A stretch of 62,579 nt of DNA from CAZSAT01 sp964604675 (GTDB lineage: Bacteria > Myxococcota_A > UBA796 > CAJQPC01), in NCBI GenBank assembly GCA_964604675.1, contig CAZSAT010000029.1, positions 1 through 62,579 on the forward strand, read 5' to 3'. How positions within the stretch are numbered: position 1 is the first letter of the stretch; every line of letters begins with the position of its first letter. Shown piece after piece: positions 1 to 8,172 of this stretch. The notes under the pieces are model-generated. The model was not told the origin of the DNA. It was given only the letters and a program-made list of their open reading frames with translations, and did not search any database. Both the position numbers and the translations under genes were made by a program.

Positions 1-66
1 GTGTCGGTGTCCGTGTCCGTGTCCGTGTCCGTGTCGGTGTCGGTGTCCGTGTCCGCGTCCGTGTCG
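1..66. repeat. GTGTCC/GTGTCG hexanucleotide repeat
   Basis: About eleven imperfect 6-base units (GTGTCC or GTGTCG) run from the window edge. Read on the minus strand they encode an Asp-Thr repeat inside the lipoprotein gene that starts at 137. Units differ mainly in one base that is synonymous on the coding strand, so the tract is kept as protein sequence and is not a pure DNA microsatellite. It continues beyond the window. Confidence 0.85.
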
Positions 67-137
67 ACGTCGGTCTCGGCGGGGACCTGGGTGTCCTGGG
101 CCTTGTCGGAGCAGGCGAGGAGCACGACGAGCAGCAT
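1..137 (-). CDS. Lipoprotein with (Asp-Thr)n low-complexity region, partial
   Basis: Only the first 45 codons lie in the window; the C-terminus is beyond position 1. The ATG at 137-135 opens a very short hydrophobic leader, MLLVVLLAC, with the lipobox cysteine at residue 9, then Ser-Asp-Lys and a run of Asp-Thr pairs. The leader has no basic n-region, like several other lipoproteins in this window. An acidic Thr/Asp linker after the lipidated cysteine is common in surface lipoproteins of Myxococcota and probably spaces a folded domain from the membrane. The domain itself cannot be seen, so function is unknown. Confidence 0.7.
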   Translation of the reverse strand, partial: MLLVVLLACSDKAQDTQVPAETDVDTDADTDTDTDTDTDTDTDTD

Positions 138-166
138 GGAACCTCCCGCGCGCAGCCTACACCGCG

Positions 167-1072
167 TCAGGGCGTGGGCAGCGGCCTGATGGGCATCCGC
201 GGTCCGTACGCTGGTGCCGAGATGCCCGAACGCATCAAGAGCATCACCGCCCGGCCTCGGTGCGGGCGCAGGGGCTCCAAGAGCTCCAGCATCCGCCGGT
301 CGTCGGCGCGAGGTTGTCTGGCGAGCACCCAGGCCACCTGGTTGGGCAGGTGGTAGTCGCCGATCGGCACGGCGTCGGCGTGTCCGAGGCCCCGGAGCAT
401 CACGGTCCCGGCGGTCCAGGGACCGATGCCGGGCAGCGCCATCAACCGTCGGGCACAGGCGTCGTCGTCCATCCGGGCGGCCTCTTCCATCCGGCTGGCC
501 CGGGCGGCCACCGCCTGCACCGCCTTGGCCTGCTTCAGCAGGATCCCGAGCGGCGTGAACGCGGCCAAGGCCATGCGGGTGAGGGTGCGCGCCGACGGCT
601 GCAACCACAGCTCCAGGGGACCCGGTGCCGGCTCGCCGTGCCGTCGCACCAAGAGCGCGAAGCCGCGCTGGGCTTCCTGGAAGGTGACGAGCTGCTGGAG
701 CACCGTGGGCACGAGCTGCTCCACCACCCGCGGGTAGTGAGGGAGACGCGCCCCCTCGTTGCGCCGGTGCAGATCCCAGAAGAAGCGCGAGGCGGGCTGG
801 AAGTCCTCCGGGTGGTCATGCTCGCCGAGCAGCCCGGGCACGGCGTCCAGCATCCAAGACCCGCCGTCGCCCCAGGCGCGGGCGCGCACCTCACCGTCGC
901 CGATCACGAGCTGGAGGCTGGCGGGCCCTTCGGGTGTACGGGACGCGCGCTCGAAGCTCCAACCGCCCGCCACGCGGCGCAGGCGCGTGGTCGGGTCTCG
1001 GCCCCCGGTGCACAGGCCGCTGAGCGTGGCCTTCGCATCGAAGGGACGGTCCAGGGACAAGGAGCGCTCCAC
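167..1072 (-). CDS. AlkA-like DNA-3-methyladenine glycosylase (HhH-GPD)
   Basis: Predicted base-excision repair glycosylase of 301 residues that removes alkylated purines from DNA. The C-terminal half carries the helix-hairpin-helix stretch LMALPGIGPWTAGTVMLRG followed by PIGDYHLPN, in which Asp239 sits at the expected catalytic position of the HhH-GPD family. The N-terminal ~100 residues resemble the AlkA N-terminal domain only weakly. It starts at GTG (1072-1070), 6 bases downstream of the Bax-inhibitor gene's stop, so the two are probably co-transcribed. No iron-sulphur cysteine loop is seen at the C-terminus, which argues against MutY or endonuclease III. A second, unrelated alkylpurine glycosylase (Tag) lies at 47664-48338. 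Confidence 0.85.
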   Translation of the reverse strand: MERSLSLDRPFDAKATLSGLCTGGRDPTTRLRRVAGGWSFERASRTPEGPASLQLVIGDGEVRARAWGDGGSWMLDAVPGLLGEHDHPEDFQPASRFFWDLHRRNEGARLPHYPRVVEQLVPTVLQQLVTFQEAQRGFALLVRRHGEPAPGPLELWLQPSARTLTRMALAAFTPLGILLKQAKAVQAVAARASRMEEAARMDDDACARRLMALPGIGPWTAGTVMLRGLGHADAVPIGDYHLPNQVAWVLARQPRADDRRMLELLEPLRPHRGRAVMLLMRSGISAPAYGPRMPIRPLPTP

Positions 1073-1078
1073 GAGCGG

Positions 1079-1795
1079 TCAGCGGCGCCCGCCCCGGAGC
1101 TTCATCAGCAAGACCAGCAGGTTCCAGAACAGCACCAGGATGCCCATCGTGATGAGGTAGGCGCCCTCCATGTGCTGGTCGGTGCGGAGCTGGTGGATGA
1201 CCGCGTTGATCTGGTAGAGCAGCGCGCCTGCGGAGAAGGCGACGAAGACCCCGGCCACCACCGTGCCGACGAAGCCACCCAGGAAGCTCGGGAAGACGAA
1301 GGTGATGGCCATCAGGATCAACATCGGGACCGACAGGGCGGCGAGGCCAGCCCCCAGCATCGAGAAGTCCTTGGGGCTGGTCCACACGTAGGCGGCCATG
1401 CCGCCGGCGGTGAGCCCGGTGAGCACCATCGCCGTGGACACGAGCCCGAGCGGGTTGCCGCTGGCGGCGCCCAGCGTGATCGCCGCGAGCAGGAGGTAGC
1501 CGATGGCGATGCCCTCCGCGACGGCGGCGAGCAGGAAGCCGGGCACCTTCGCGGACCCGAAGACCATCGACCGGCACACGAACTGGGCGATCGCCCACGT
1601 GCCGAGGATGATCACGAGCTGCGCGGTCTGGTTCCAGAGCGCGGGCACGGCCGTGATCACGGCCATCATCGCCACGGCCGAGAAGGCCGAGAGCATGAGG
1701 CCGCCTGCGGTCCAGGCGAGCACCTTCTTCAGGTAGGCCACGCGCTCGTCGGGCGCGACGGCGGTGAGGGGACGGGCAGCGGCGACGAAGGACAT
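1079..1795 (-). CDS. Bax inhibitor-1/YccA-family membrane protein
   Basis: A 238-residue integral membrane protein with about seven hydrophobic segments, of the Bax inhibitor-1 (YccA/TMBIM) family. The C-terminal part (YQINAVIHQLRTDQHMEGAY followed by a last membrane helix) has the family's typical Asp/Glu/His-containing loop. Family members are linked to calcium leak or protease regulation, but the substrate here is unknown. The ATG at 1795-1793 is chosen because the hydrophobic core starts soon after it and the upstream extension is Arg-rich and non-conserved in character. It precedes the AlkA-like gene on the same strand with a 6-base gap. The 142-base region upstream is shared with the divergent lysine-pathway gene and may hold both promoters. 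Confidence 0.85.
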   Translation of the reverse strand: MSFVAAARPLTAVAPDERVAYLKKVLAWTAGGLMLSAFSAVAMMAVITAVPALWNQTAQLVIILGTWAIAQFVCRSMVFGSAKVPGFLLAAVAEGIAIGYLLLAAITLGAASGNPLGLVSTAMVLTGLTAGGMAAYVWTSPKDFSMLGAGLAALSVPMLILMAITFVFPSFLGGFVGTVVAGVFVAFSAGALLYQINAVIHQLRTDQHMEGAYLITMGILVLFWNLLVLLMKLRGGRR

Positions 1796-1937
1796 GGCGG
1801 GCTCCGAGCGAAGAGGAGAACCTAACGGCCTCCTTGCTAAGCGCCGGACCGAGGATCGAACAGCGTCTCCGGAACCTTCGTGCCTGCGCCGAAGCTGCGC
1901 TTCTGCACCCGGCAATCGGGACCGGATAGCTCCCCAG

Positions 1938-4496
1938 ATGCCCTACGTCGTGCTCAAGTTCGGTGGTTCCAGCGTCTCCAGCCTGCCCAGCTGGCGCACC
2001 ATCGAGGCCGTGGTCCGCGCCCGCATCGCGCAGGGCCTCCGTCCCGTGGTGGTGTGCTCGGCCCTGAGCGAGGTGAGCGATCTGCTCGACGCCCTCGCCA
2101 CCGAGGCCGCCGCCGGGCGCCACGCACCCCTGCTCCGGGACCTGGAGGATCGGCATGCCGCGCACGCCGAGGCGCTGGGCGTCGACCTCGAAGGGGCTCG
2201 TCCCGACCTGCAGGCGCTCGAACGCCTGGCCCTCGGCGCGTCGCTGCTCGGCGAGTCGTCCCCCCGCGTGAAGGCACGCCTGATGGCCCGCGGCGAGCTG
2301 CTGTCCACCCGCCTCGGGACCGCCTTCCTGCGCGACCGCGGGCTGGACTGCGGGTGGCTCGACGCGCGCGACCTGCTGATCGCCAACCCCGAGCCGGGGG
2401 TGCGCGGCATCCTCTCGGCCCACTGCACCCACACCCTCGATCCGGCGCTCGTGGCGGAGCTCGACGCGCTGCCGCACGCCGTGCTCGTCACCCAGGGCTT
2501 CATCGCCCGCGATCCGGAGGGGCGCACCGTGCTCCTCGGGCGCGGGGGCAGCGACACCTCGGCCGCCGTGCTGGCCGGCCGGCTGGGAGCTGCCCGCTGC
2601 GAGCTCTGGAGCGATGTGCCCGGGCTCTACACCGCAGACCCCCGCGGGATCCCCACCGCCCGTCTGCTGCGCACGCTCGACTACGACGAGGCCCAGGAGC
2701 TGGCCTCGACCGGTGCCAAGGCCCTCCATCCTCGCGCCATCCCGCCCCTGCGCGCGGGCAACATCCCGCTCGAGCTGCACAGCACCCGCCGACCGGAGGC
2801 GGAGGGAACGCTCGTCGCGGCGAGCGAGTCCGCGGGCACCGGGGTCAAGGCCATCGCCACCCGGCGCGGGCAGATGCTGGTGTCGATGGAGACCGTCGGC
2901 ATGTGGCAGCAGGTCGGCTTCCTGGCCAACGTGTTCGCGTGCTTCCAGCGGCGGGGGCTGTCGGTCGACCTCGTCTCCACCTCGGAGCTCAACGTCACGG
3001 TGTCGCTCGACCCCGCCGCGAACGACCTCGACAGCCAGCTCGAGGGCCTGCTCGACGAGCTCGGTGAACACTGCCGGGCACGCCCCATCGGACCCTGCGC
3101 GGCCGTGAGCCTGGTCGGCCGCAACATCCGCAGCGTGCTCCACAGGCTGGGGCCCGCGCTCGAGCTGTTCGAGGAACACCGCATCCACCTGGTGTGCCAG
3201 GCGGCCAGCGATCTGAACCTCACCTTCGTCGTGGACGAGGACCAGGCCGACCGGCTGGTCAGCAGGCTCCATGGCCTGCTGTTCTCCGACGAGGACGAGA
3301 GCCTGGGACCCGCCTGGGAGGAGACCTTCGAGGCGCGCCAGACCCCCGCCCCCAGCGCGCGCTGGTGGCTGGCCCGCGCCGAAGAGCTCTGCTCGCTCGC
3401 CACCCAACGGGGACCGCTCTACGTCTACGACGAGGCGAGCCTCGACGGGGCGGCGATCCGGCTGCTCGGGCTGTCGTCGGTGCGGCAGGTGCTCTACGCG
3501 GTGAAGGCCAACCCGCACCCCGGGGTGCTCGACCGCTTCTACCGCGCCGGGCTGGGCTTTGAGACCGTGTCGCCCGGCGAGCTCCGCCTGGTGCTGGAGC
3601 GCTTCCCACAGCTGGACCGCCAGAAGGTGCTGTTCACACCCAACTTCGCGCCGCGCGAGGACTACGCCTTCGGGCTCGAGGCCGGGGTGAACGTCACCCT
3701 CGACAACCTCCACCCGTTGGAACAGTGGGGAGACCTCTTCGCCGGGCGCGCGATCTTCGTGCGCATCGATCCCGGGCGCGGACGCGGCCACCACCACCAC
3801 GTCCGCACCGCCGGCACGCGCTCCAAGTTCGGGGTGTCGGCCGACCAACTGCCCCGGCTCGCCGAGCTCGCCAAGGAGCACGGCGTGACCGTGATCGGCC
3901 TGCACGCCCACGCGGGCAGCGGTGTGCTCGACCCCGAAGGCTGGCGGGACACCGCCATGGCCTTGCTGCATGCACGCAGCCTCTTCCCGGAAGTCCGCGT
4001 CCTGGACCTCGGCGGGGGCCTCGGCGTCCCGGAGACCGGCGGCGCGCCGCTGGACCTGGCCGCCCTGGACGACTCGCTCGCCGAGGTCTGCGGTGCCTAC
4101 CCGGACCTCGATCTCTGGATCGAGCCCGGGAGGTACCTCGTCGCCGAAGCCGGCGTCCTCCTCGCACCCGTCACCCAGCTCAAGGACAAGGGCCCCGTTC
4201 GCTACGTGGGCATCGGCACAGGCATGAACAGCCTGATCCGGCCAGCGCTGTACGGCGCAGCCCATCCGATCGTCAACCTGTCTCGGCAGGGCCAGCCCGG
4301 CACGCGGCGCGTGCAGGTGGTGGGTCCGATCTGCGAGTCCGGTGACACCCTGGGCTGGGACCGGCGCCTGCCCGACACCGTGGAGGGCGACGTGCTGCTC
4401 ATCGACGTCGCCGGCGCCTACGGCCACGCCATGTCCAGCCGCTACAACCTCCGCGAACCCGCGGCCGAGATCGTGCTGCCGCCCGTCGCCGGCTGA
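1938..4496 (+). CDS. Bifunctional aspartate kinase / diaminopimelate decarboxylase
   Basis: An 852-residue fusion of the first and last enzymes of lysine biosynthesis. Residues 1-~290 are an aspartokinase (N-terminal VVLKFGGSSVSS; GRGGSDTSAA nucleotide/substrate region) followed by ACT-like regulatory repeats to ~470. Residues ~490-852 are a PLP-dependent decarboxylase: YAVKANPHP with Lys523 as the likely Schiff-base lysine, HAHAGSG, EPGRYLV, and CESGD near the C-terminus. The same architecture is known from some gammaproteobacteria and others, where one polypeptide phosphorylates aspartate and decarboxylates meso-diaminopimelate. The ATG at 1938 places KFGGSS at residues 7-12, the normal distance; the upstream extension of the frame is not kinase-like. 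Lysine feedback through the ACT region is likely but not shown by sequence alone. Confidence 0.92.
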   Translation: MPYVVLKFGGSSVSSLPSWRTIEAVVRARIAQGLRPVVVCSALSEVSDLLDALATEAAAGRHAPLLRDLEDRHAAHAEALGVDLEGARPDLQALERLALGASLLGESSPRVKARLMARGELLSTRLGTAFLRDRGLDCGWLDARDLLIANPEPGVRGILSAHCTHTLDPALVAELDALPHAVLVTQGFIARDPEGRTVLLGRGGSDTSAAVLAGRLGAARCELWSDVPGLYTADPRGIPTARLLRTLDYDEAQELASTGAKALHPRAIPPLRAGNIPLELHSTRRPEAEGTLVAASESAGTGVKAIATRRGQMLVSMETVGMWQQVGFLANVFACFQRRGLSVDLVSTSELNVTVSLDPAANDLDSQLEGLLDELGEHCRARPIGPCAAVSLVGRNIRSVLHRLGPALELFEEHRIHLVCQAASDLNLTFVVDEDQADRLVSRLHGLLFSDEDESLGPAWEETFEARQTPAPSARWWLARAEELCSLATQRGPLYVYDEASLDGAAIRLLGLSSVRQVLYAVKANPHPGVLDRFYRAGLGFETVSPGELRLVLERFPQLDRQKVLFTPNFAPREDYAFGLEAGVNVTLDNLHPLEQWGDLFAGRAIFVRIDPGRGRGHHHHVRTAGTRSKFGVSADQLPRLAELAKEHGVTVIGLHAHAGSGVLDPEGWRDTAMALLHARSLFPEVRVLDLGGGLGVPETGGAPLDLAALDDSLAEVCGAYPDLDLWIEPGRYLVAEAGVLLAPVTQLKDKGPVRYVGIGTGMNSLIRPALYGAAHPIVNLSRQGQPGTRRVQVVGPICESGDTLGWDRRLPDTVEGDVLLIDVAGAYGHAMSSRYNLREPAAEIVLPPVAG

Positions 4497-4524
4497 GCAA
4501 ACCGCGCAGCGTGTACGGTGCCCC

Positions 4525-5319
4525 ATGGCCGACCGACTGAACACGCCTTGGCGCCTCATGGCGACCGCGATCTACGACCGCTCCCGCGACTGCCGGGTGT
4601 TCGGTCACATGGACGCCGACGTCACCGCCTGCGTGGACTACATGCGGCAGCGGAAGGAAGCCGGCGAGCGCCTCACGCTCACCCACCTCGTCGCGACGGC
4701 CTTCGCCCGCACGCTGGCCTTCGACGCGCCCGAGCTCAACTCCTTCGTGCGGCGGGGTCGCATCCACCCCCGGAAGGACGTCGGCGTGCTGCTCCCCGTC
4801 GACGCGGGCGACACGAACCTCGCCGCGATGGTGGTGCGCCGGGCTCACCACAAGACCGCCAGCCAGATGGCCGAGGAGGTCGCCGAGCGCGCGCAGGCCA
4901 AGCGTGCCATGACCCCGAAGGCCGACAGGAAGAACGCCATCGGGCGCATCCCCTGGCCGCTTCGGAAGCCCGTGTTCGAGACCCTGCGGTTCGCGGCCCA
5001 CGAGCTCGGCGTGCCGCTCCCGAAGCTCGACAGCGAGACCTTCGGCTCCATCCTGCTCACCAACATCGGGGTGTTCGGCTTGAACAGCGGGTACGCCGCG
5101 CTGATGCCTGCCGCCAACGTGCCGATCGTCATCGCGATCGGACGGGCCGAGCGGCGCCCGGTCGTGCGGGACGAACAGATCGTCATCCGCGACATCCTGC
5201 CGCTGACGGGCACCCTGGATCACCGCATCGTCGATGGCCGCCAGGCGGGCAAGCTGGCCAAGGGAGCCCTGAGCCGGCTGGCCGATCCAGCGGCGCTCAA
5301 CCGGCCACCCGAGGGCTGA
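4525..5319 (+). CDS. Stand-alone 2-oxoacid dehydrogenase E2 catalytic-domain acyltransferase
   Basis: A 264-residue protein that is essentially only the catalytic domain of dihydrolipoamide acyltransferases. The active-site motif DHRIVDGRQAGK (His233, with Asp-Gly following) and the segment SILLTNIGVFG are typical. There is no lipoyl domain and no peripheral-subunit-binding domain, so it cannot act as a normal E2 core with its own swinging arm. Such single-domain homologues occur in several bacteria; the acyl donor and acceptor are unknown. The gene lies 28 bases after the lysine-pathway fusion on the same strand. The ATG at 4525 is the first that gives the family's N-terminal length. Confidence 0.8.
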   Translation: MADRLNTPWRLMATAIYDRSRDCRVFGHMDADVTACVDYMRQRKEAGERLTLTHLVATAFARTLAFDAPELNSFVRRGRIHPRKDVGVLLPVDAGDTNLAAMVVRRAHHKTASQMAEEVAERAQAKRAMTPKADRKNAIGRIPWPLRKPVFETLRFAAHELGVPLPKLDSETFGSILLTNIGVFGLNSGYAALMPAANVPIVIAIGRAERRPVVRDEQIVIRDILPLTGTLDHRIVDGRQAGKLAKGALSRLADPAALNRPPEG

Positions 5320-5565
5320 TCACCCCGCCCAGCGCAACAGGCCTGCCGGGTAGGGCGTCTCGTCCGGGCCCCAACCGGGGAGGGCGGGCACGACTGCGCC
5401 CGGCACGGGCGTGTCCGCCAGCGGGGGCGCCGGGCGCTGGTAGGAGCGCTCGGGGGCCAGCCCATGAGGCAGCGGAGCGTCGGTCGGATCCCTGAGCACC
5501 AGGGGCCGCGGGCCGATCCGGCGCTCGCTGAACGCCGCCGCTGCGGCCACCTCGTCGCGGCGCAT
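5320..5565 (-). CDS. Hypothetical 81-residue protein
   Basis: A short reading frame between the E2-like gene and the GyrB-methyltransferase gene. Its codon third positions are about 90% G or C, like the real genes around it, which is the main reason for calling it. The product begins MRRDEVAAAAAF, is proline-rich in the middle and ends GLLRWAG; no domain is recognised. Its stop codon abuts the convergent E2-like stop, so the two terminators share the palindrome TGATCA. There is no clear ribosome-binding site before the ATG at 5565-5563, so an upstream start or a non-coding remnant is possible. Confidence 0.45.
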   Translation of the reverse strand: MRRDEVAAAAAFSERRIGPRPLVLRDPTDAPLPHGLAPERSYQRPAPPLADTPVPGAVVPALPGWGPDETPYPAGLLRWAG

Positions 5566-5698
5566 GTGCCGGGCGACGCGCGATGAAGGCCAGGAGCCCG
5601 TGCGCGGTGGGGTGTGGGTGCCGGTGGACGTGATGCGTCGGGACAAGGAGAGCTCCAGTGTCCCGGTGTACGGCCACGCCGCCGCGCCACATGAGCGC

Positions 5699-7645
5699 TT
5701 ACTGCGGCTTCCGTGCAGAAAAGACGCACCACCGCCAGCAGTCGCGGATCTTCCCGTCCGGGCTGACCTCGAAGGGGTGGATGCGGCGTACCTCCTCGGG
5801 AGCGTCGTAGTAGAGCCGCCGGATCTCGTGGCGGTGGAGGCTCGTGGTCTCGTGGGTGTCGATCCAGAGGTCGATGCTCTCCCAGACGTGGGTCTCCGCC
5901 ATCTGGATGTCCACGAAGCCGGCGCCCTCGAGCATCGCGAAGAAGTCTTCCGGCAGCGGGTTGTTGAAGAACAGGGGCTGCTTCTTCTTGAAGATGCGGA
6001 ACATCCAGGCCGCGTCGTCCTCCCCGTACGGCAGGATCTGCCCGACCACGAACTGGCCGCCGGGCTTGAGCACGCGGAACACCTGGCCCACCGGACGCTC
6101 CGGGCGCGGCAGGAGGTGGAGCACCTCACGGGTGCACACCGCGTCGAAGGTGTTGTCGGGGAAGGGGATGTCGTAGACGTTGCCCTGGTGGACCTCGTCG
6201 AGACGGGTCCTGGCCTTCGCGATCATCTGGGGGGTCAGGTCGAGCCCGACGATCTTCCCCACCCGCCCACGGAAGCTGTTGCCGACCACGCCGCTTCCAC
6301 AGCAGACGTCGAGCAGCACGCCGTCCTCCGGGCCGTCGTAGCGCGAGCCGTGCAGATCCAGCAGATCGCCATGCGTGAGCCAGGTGCAGCTGTCGTGCCA
6401 GTTCTTGGAACGGATCCCGAACTGCTCCTGGTAGACCTCCTCGCTGACCTTGGGATCCACCACCTGGTAGTGCGCTCGCTCGCTCGCCCGCCGCGCCGCG
6501 AGCCGCGCCCGAGACGCCTCCAGCGCCTTGCCGACCACGCGCAGGGCGACCTCGGTCTCGGCCTCGAGGAAGGCCCGCAGGCCACCGGCGATGACCCGCT
6601 CGACCTTGTCGGCGACCTCGGGGCTCGAGAGCAGGCTCTTCGTCTGACCCTGGAACTCCGGATCCGGCATGCGGATCGAGAGCACCGCGGTGAGCCCTTC
6701 GCGGATGTCGTAGCCGGTGATGTCCTCGCCGGCGCCGCGGTCCAGCAGCCGCCGCTCTTCCGCGTAGCCGTTGATCACGTGGGTGAGGGCAGCCTGCAGG
6801 CCCGCGGCGTGGCTGCCGCCCTGCGGCGTGTGGATCGAGTTCACGAAGCTCGACAGGTCCTCGTTGTACGAGGTGGTCCACTGCAGCGCGGCCTCCACCA
6901 CGATGCCTTCGTGCTCGTCGGTGAGGTGGATGGGCTCCCGGTGCAGGGCCACGCGCTCGGCGTTCTTGTGGGCGACGAAGCCCACGATGCCCGACGCGTA
7001 GCACCAGGTGGTGTCGGTGCCGGTGCGCTGGTCTTCGAGCCGGAGCGACACGCCGGGGTGGAGGAACGCGAGCTCCTCGAGGCGACGGGACAACAGGGCG
7101 GCGTCGAAGGTCGTGCCGAAGATCGCGGTGTCGGGCACGAAGTGCACGCGGGTGCCGGTGCGGTCCGAGGGGCCGACCACGACCACCTCCGAGGTGACCG
7201 ACCCGCGCGCGAAGGCCTGGCGGTGGTGCTGCCCGTCGCGCCAGATGTCGAGGGTGGTGGAGGACGACAGCGCGTTCACGCAGCTGACCCCCACCCCGTG
7301 CAGCCCGCCCGAGAAGGCGTAGGCGCCCTGGCGGAACTTGCCGCCGGCGTGCAGGGTGGTCATCACGACCTCGCACGCCGGTCGGCCGTCGTCGGCCACG
7401 GGATCGACCGGGATGCCGCGACCGTCGTCCTCCACCGAGCAGCCGCCGTCTGCGTGGAGCACCACGTGGATGTGGCTGGCGTGACCCGCCAGCGACTCGT
7501 CGATGCTGTTCTCGACCACCTCGAAGACCAGGTGATGCAGACCCTGGGGCCCCGTGGACCCCACGTACATCGCGGGCCGGCGACGGACGGCCTCGAGGCC
7601 GGCGAGGATCTCGATCTGGGCCGCGGTGTAGGAGTCGCTGCTCAC
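5699..7645 (-). CDS. GyrB-type ATPase/transducer fused to a class I methyltransferase
   Basis: A 648-residue protein in one uninterrupted frame. Residues 1-~392 match the 43-kDa N-terminal fragment of GyrB/ParE: Glu42 and Asn46 of the ATP site (FEVVENSIDE), Asp73 (EDDGRGIPV), the glycine-rich lid (HAGGKF, SGGLHGVGVSCVNALS) and the transducer loop Gln334-Thr335-Lys336. Where TOPRIM should follow, the protein instead continues into a ~250-residue SAM-dependent methyltransferase: LLDVCCGSG (motif I), IVGLDLTPQM (acidic post-I residue), FDAVCTREVLHLL and RVLKPGGQFVVG. TOPRIM, the active-site tyrosine partner region and DPPY-type DNA-methylase motifs are absent, so it cannot be a working gyrase subunit. 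An ATP-driven dimer clamp positioning a methyltransferase is an inference. Its GTG start (7645-7643) overlaps the rubrerythrin stop by four bases (GTGA), implying co-translation. Confidence 0.88.
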   Translation of the reverse strand: MSSDSYTAAQIEILAGLEAVRRRPAMYVGSTGPQGLHHLVFEVVENSIDESLAGHASHIHVVLHADGGCSVEDDGRGIPVDPVADDGRPACEVVMTTLHAGGKFRQGAYAFSGGLHGVGVSCVNALSSSTTLDIWRDGQHHRQAFARGSVTSEVVVVGPSDRTGTRVHFVPDTAIFGTTFDAALLSRRLEELAFLHPGVSLRLEDQRTGTDTTWCYASGIVGFVAHKNAERVALHREPIHLTDEHEGIVVEAALQWTTSYNEDLSSFVNSIHTPQGGSHAAGLQAALTHVINGYAEERRLLDRGAGEDITGYDIREGLTAVLSIRMPDPEFQGQTKSLLSSPEVADKVERVIAGGLRAFLEAETEVALRVVGKALEASRARLAARRASERAHYQVVDPKVSEEVYQEQFGIRSKNWHDSCTWLTHGDLLDLHGSRYDGPEDGVLLDVCCGSGVVGNSFRGRVGKIVGLDLTPQMIAKARTRLDEVHQGNVYDIPFPDNTFDAVCTREVLHLLPRPERPVGQVFRVLKPGGQFVVGQILPYGEDDAAWMFRIFKKKQPLFFNNPLPEDFFAMLEGAGFVDIQMAETHVWESIDLWIDTHETTSLHRHEIRRLYYDAPEEVRRIHPFEVSPDGKIRDCWRWCVFSARKPQ

Positions 7646-8076
7646 GGTGCCTCGCTGGCGGTCTTGCCTTCGAGCGCGTCGCGCAGGCGCTGGGCGTGGG
7701 AGCGCTTGGCCTTGGCGAGGGTCTCGAACCACGAGGCGACGTCGGGGAAGCCTTCGGCGTGCGCGGTCCGGGCCAACGCCGGGTAGGTCTCGCGTTGTCC
7801 GATCGCATCGCTCATCAGCGCCGCCTGGAGGTTGCGCTCCGTCTCGCCGAGCGGCAGCCCGGTGGCCGGGTCCGCCACCTGCCGGAGGTAGTCGAGGTGC
7901 CCATGCGCGTACAGGGTCTCCGCCTCCGCCAGCTCGCGGAGGGTGTCGGCGACGTGGTGGTAGCCCTCGATCTCCGCGATCTGGGCAAAGTAGCTGTAGC
8001 GGACCTGCGCCTGGGCTTCCGTGGCGAAGACGCCGAGCAGGTTGTCGTGGGTCTGCGAGCCCTTCAGCTCGGCCAT
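7642..8076 (-). CDS. Rubrerythrin-like ferritin-superfamily protein
   Basis: A 144-residue four-helix-bundle protein resembling the di-iron domain of rubrerythrin. Visible ligand-type motifs are ATEAQAQVRYSYF in helix 1, EAETLYAHGHLDYL in helix 2, RETYPALARTAHAEG in helix 3 and FETLAKAKRSHAQR in helix 4. The C-terminal rubredoxin iron site of classical rubrerythrins is missing, so it would need another electron donor. Family members reduce peroxide or protect against oxidative stress. The gene is the first of a two-gene unit whose second member is the GyrB-methyltransferase fusion. The ATG at 8076 is the only reasonable start; a 96-base region separates it from the divergent gene at 8173. Confidence 0.8.
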   Translation of the reverse strand: MAELKGSQTHDNLLGVFATEAQAQVRYSYFAQIAEIEGYHHVADTLRELAEAETLYAHGHLDYLRQVADPATGLPLGETERNLQAALMSDAIGQRETYPALARTAHAEGFPDVASWFETLAKAKRSHAQRLRDALEGKTASEAP

Positions 8077-8172
8077 GCGCGCTCCCGGTGCGGTTGGCTA
8101 TCGTAGGGGCGGCGAAACGACCACGGAAGCGCACCAGGCGCTGGTGTGTCGGCGAGGTGCCAGGAGACCACG

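Noticed and set aside
1850..1880. tRNA T-arm-like sequence on the minus strand (GTTCGATCCTC)
   Set aside because: Only the loop resembles a T-arm. The flanking bases do not form the 5-bp stem and no acceptor or anticodon arm is found nearby.
891..4559. 1222-residue open frame on the minus strand
   Set aside because: It lies antisense to the aspartokinase/decarboxylase and other clear genes. Its product is Arg/Ala/Gly-rich with no domains. Long antisense frames are expected in DNA with this GC content.
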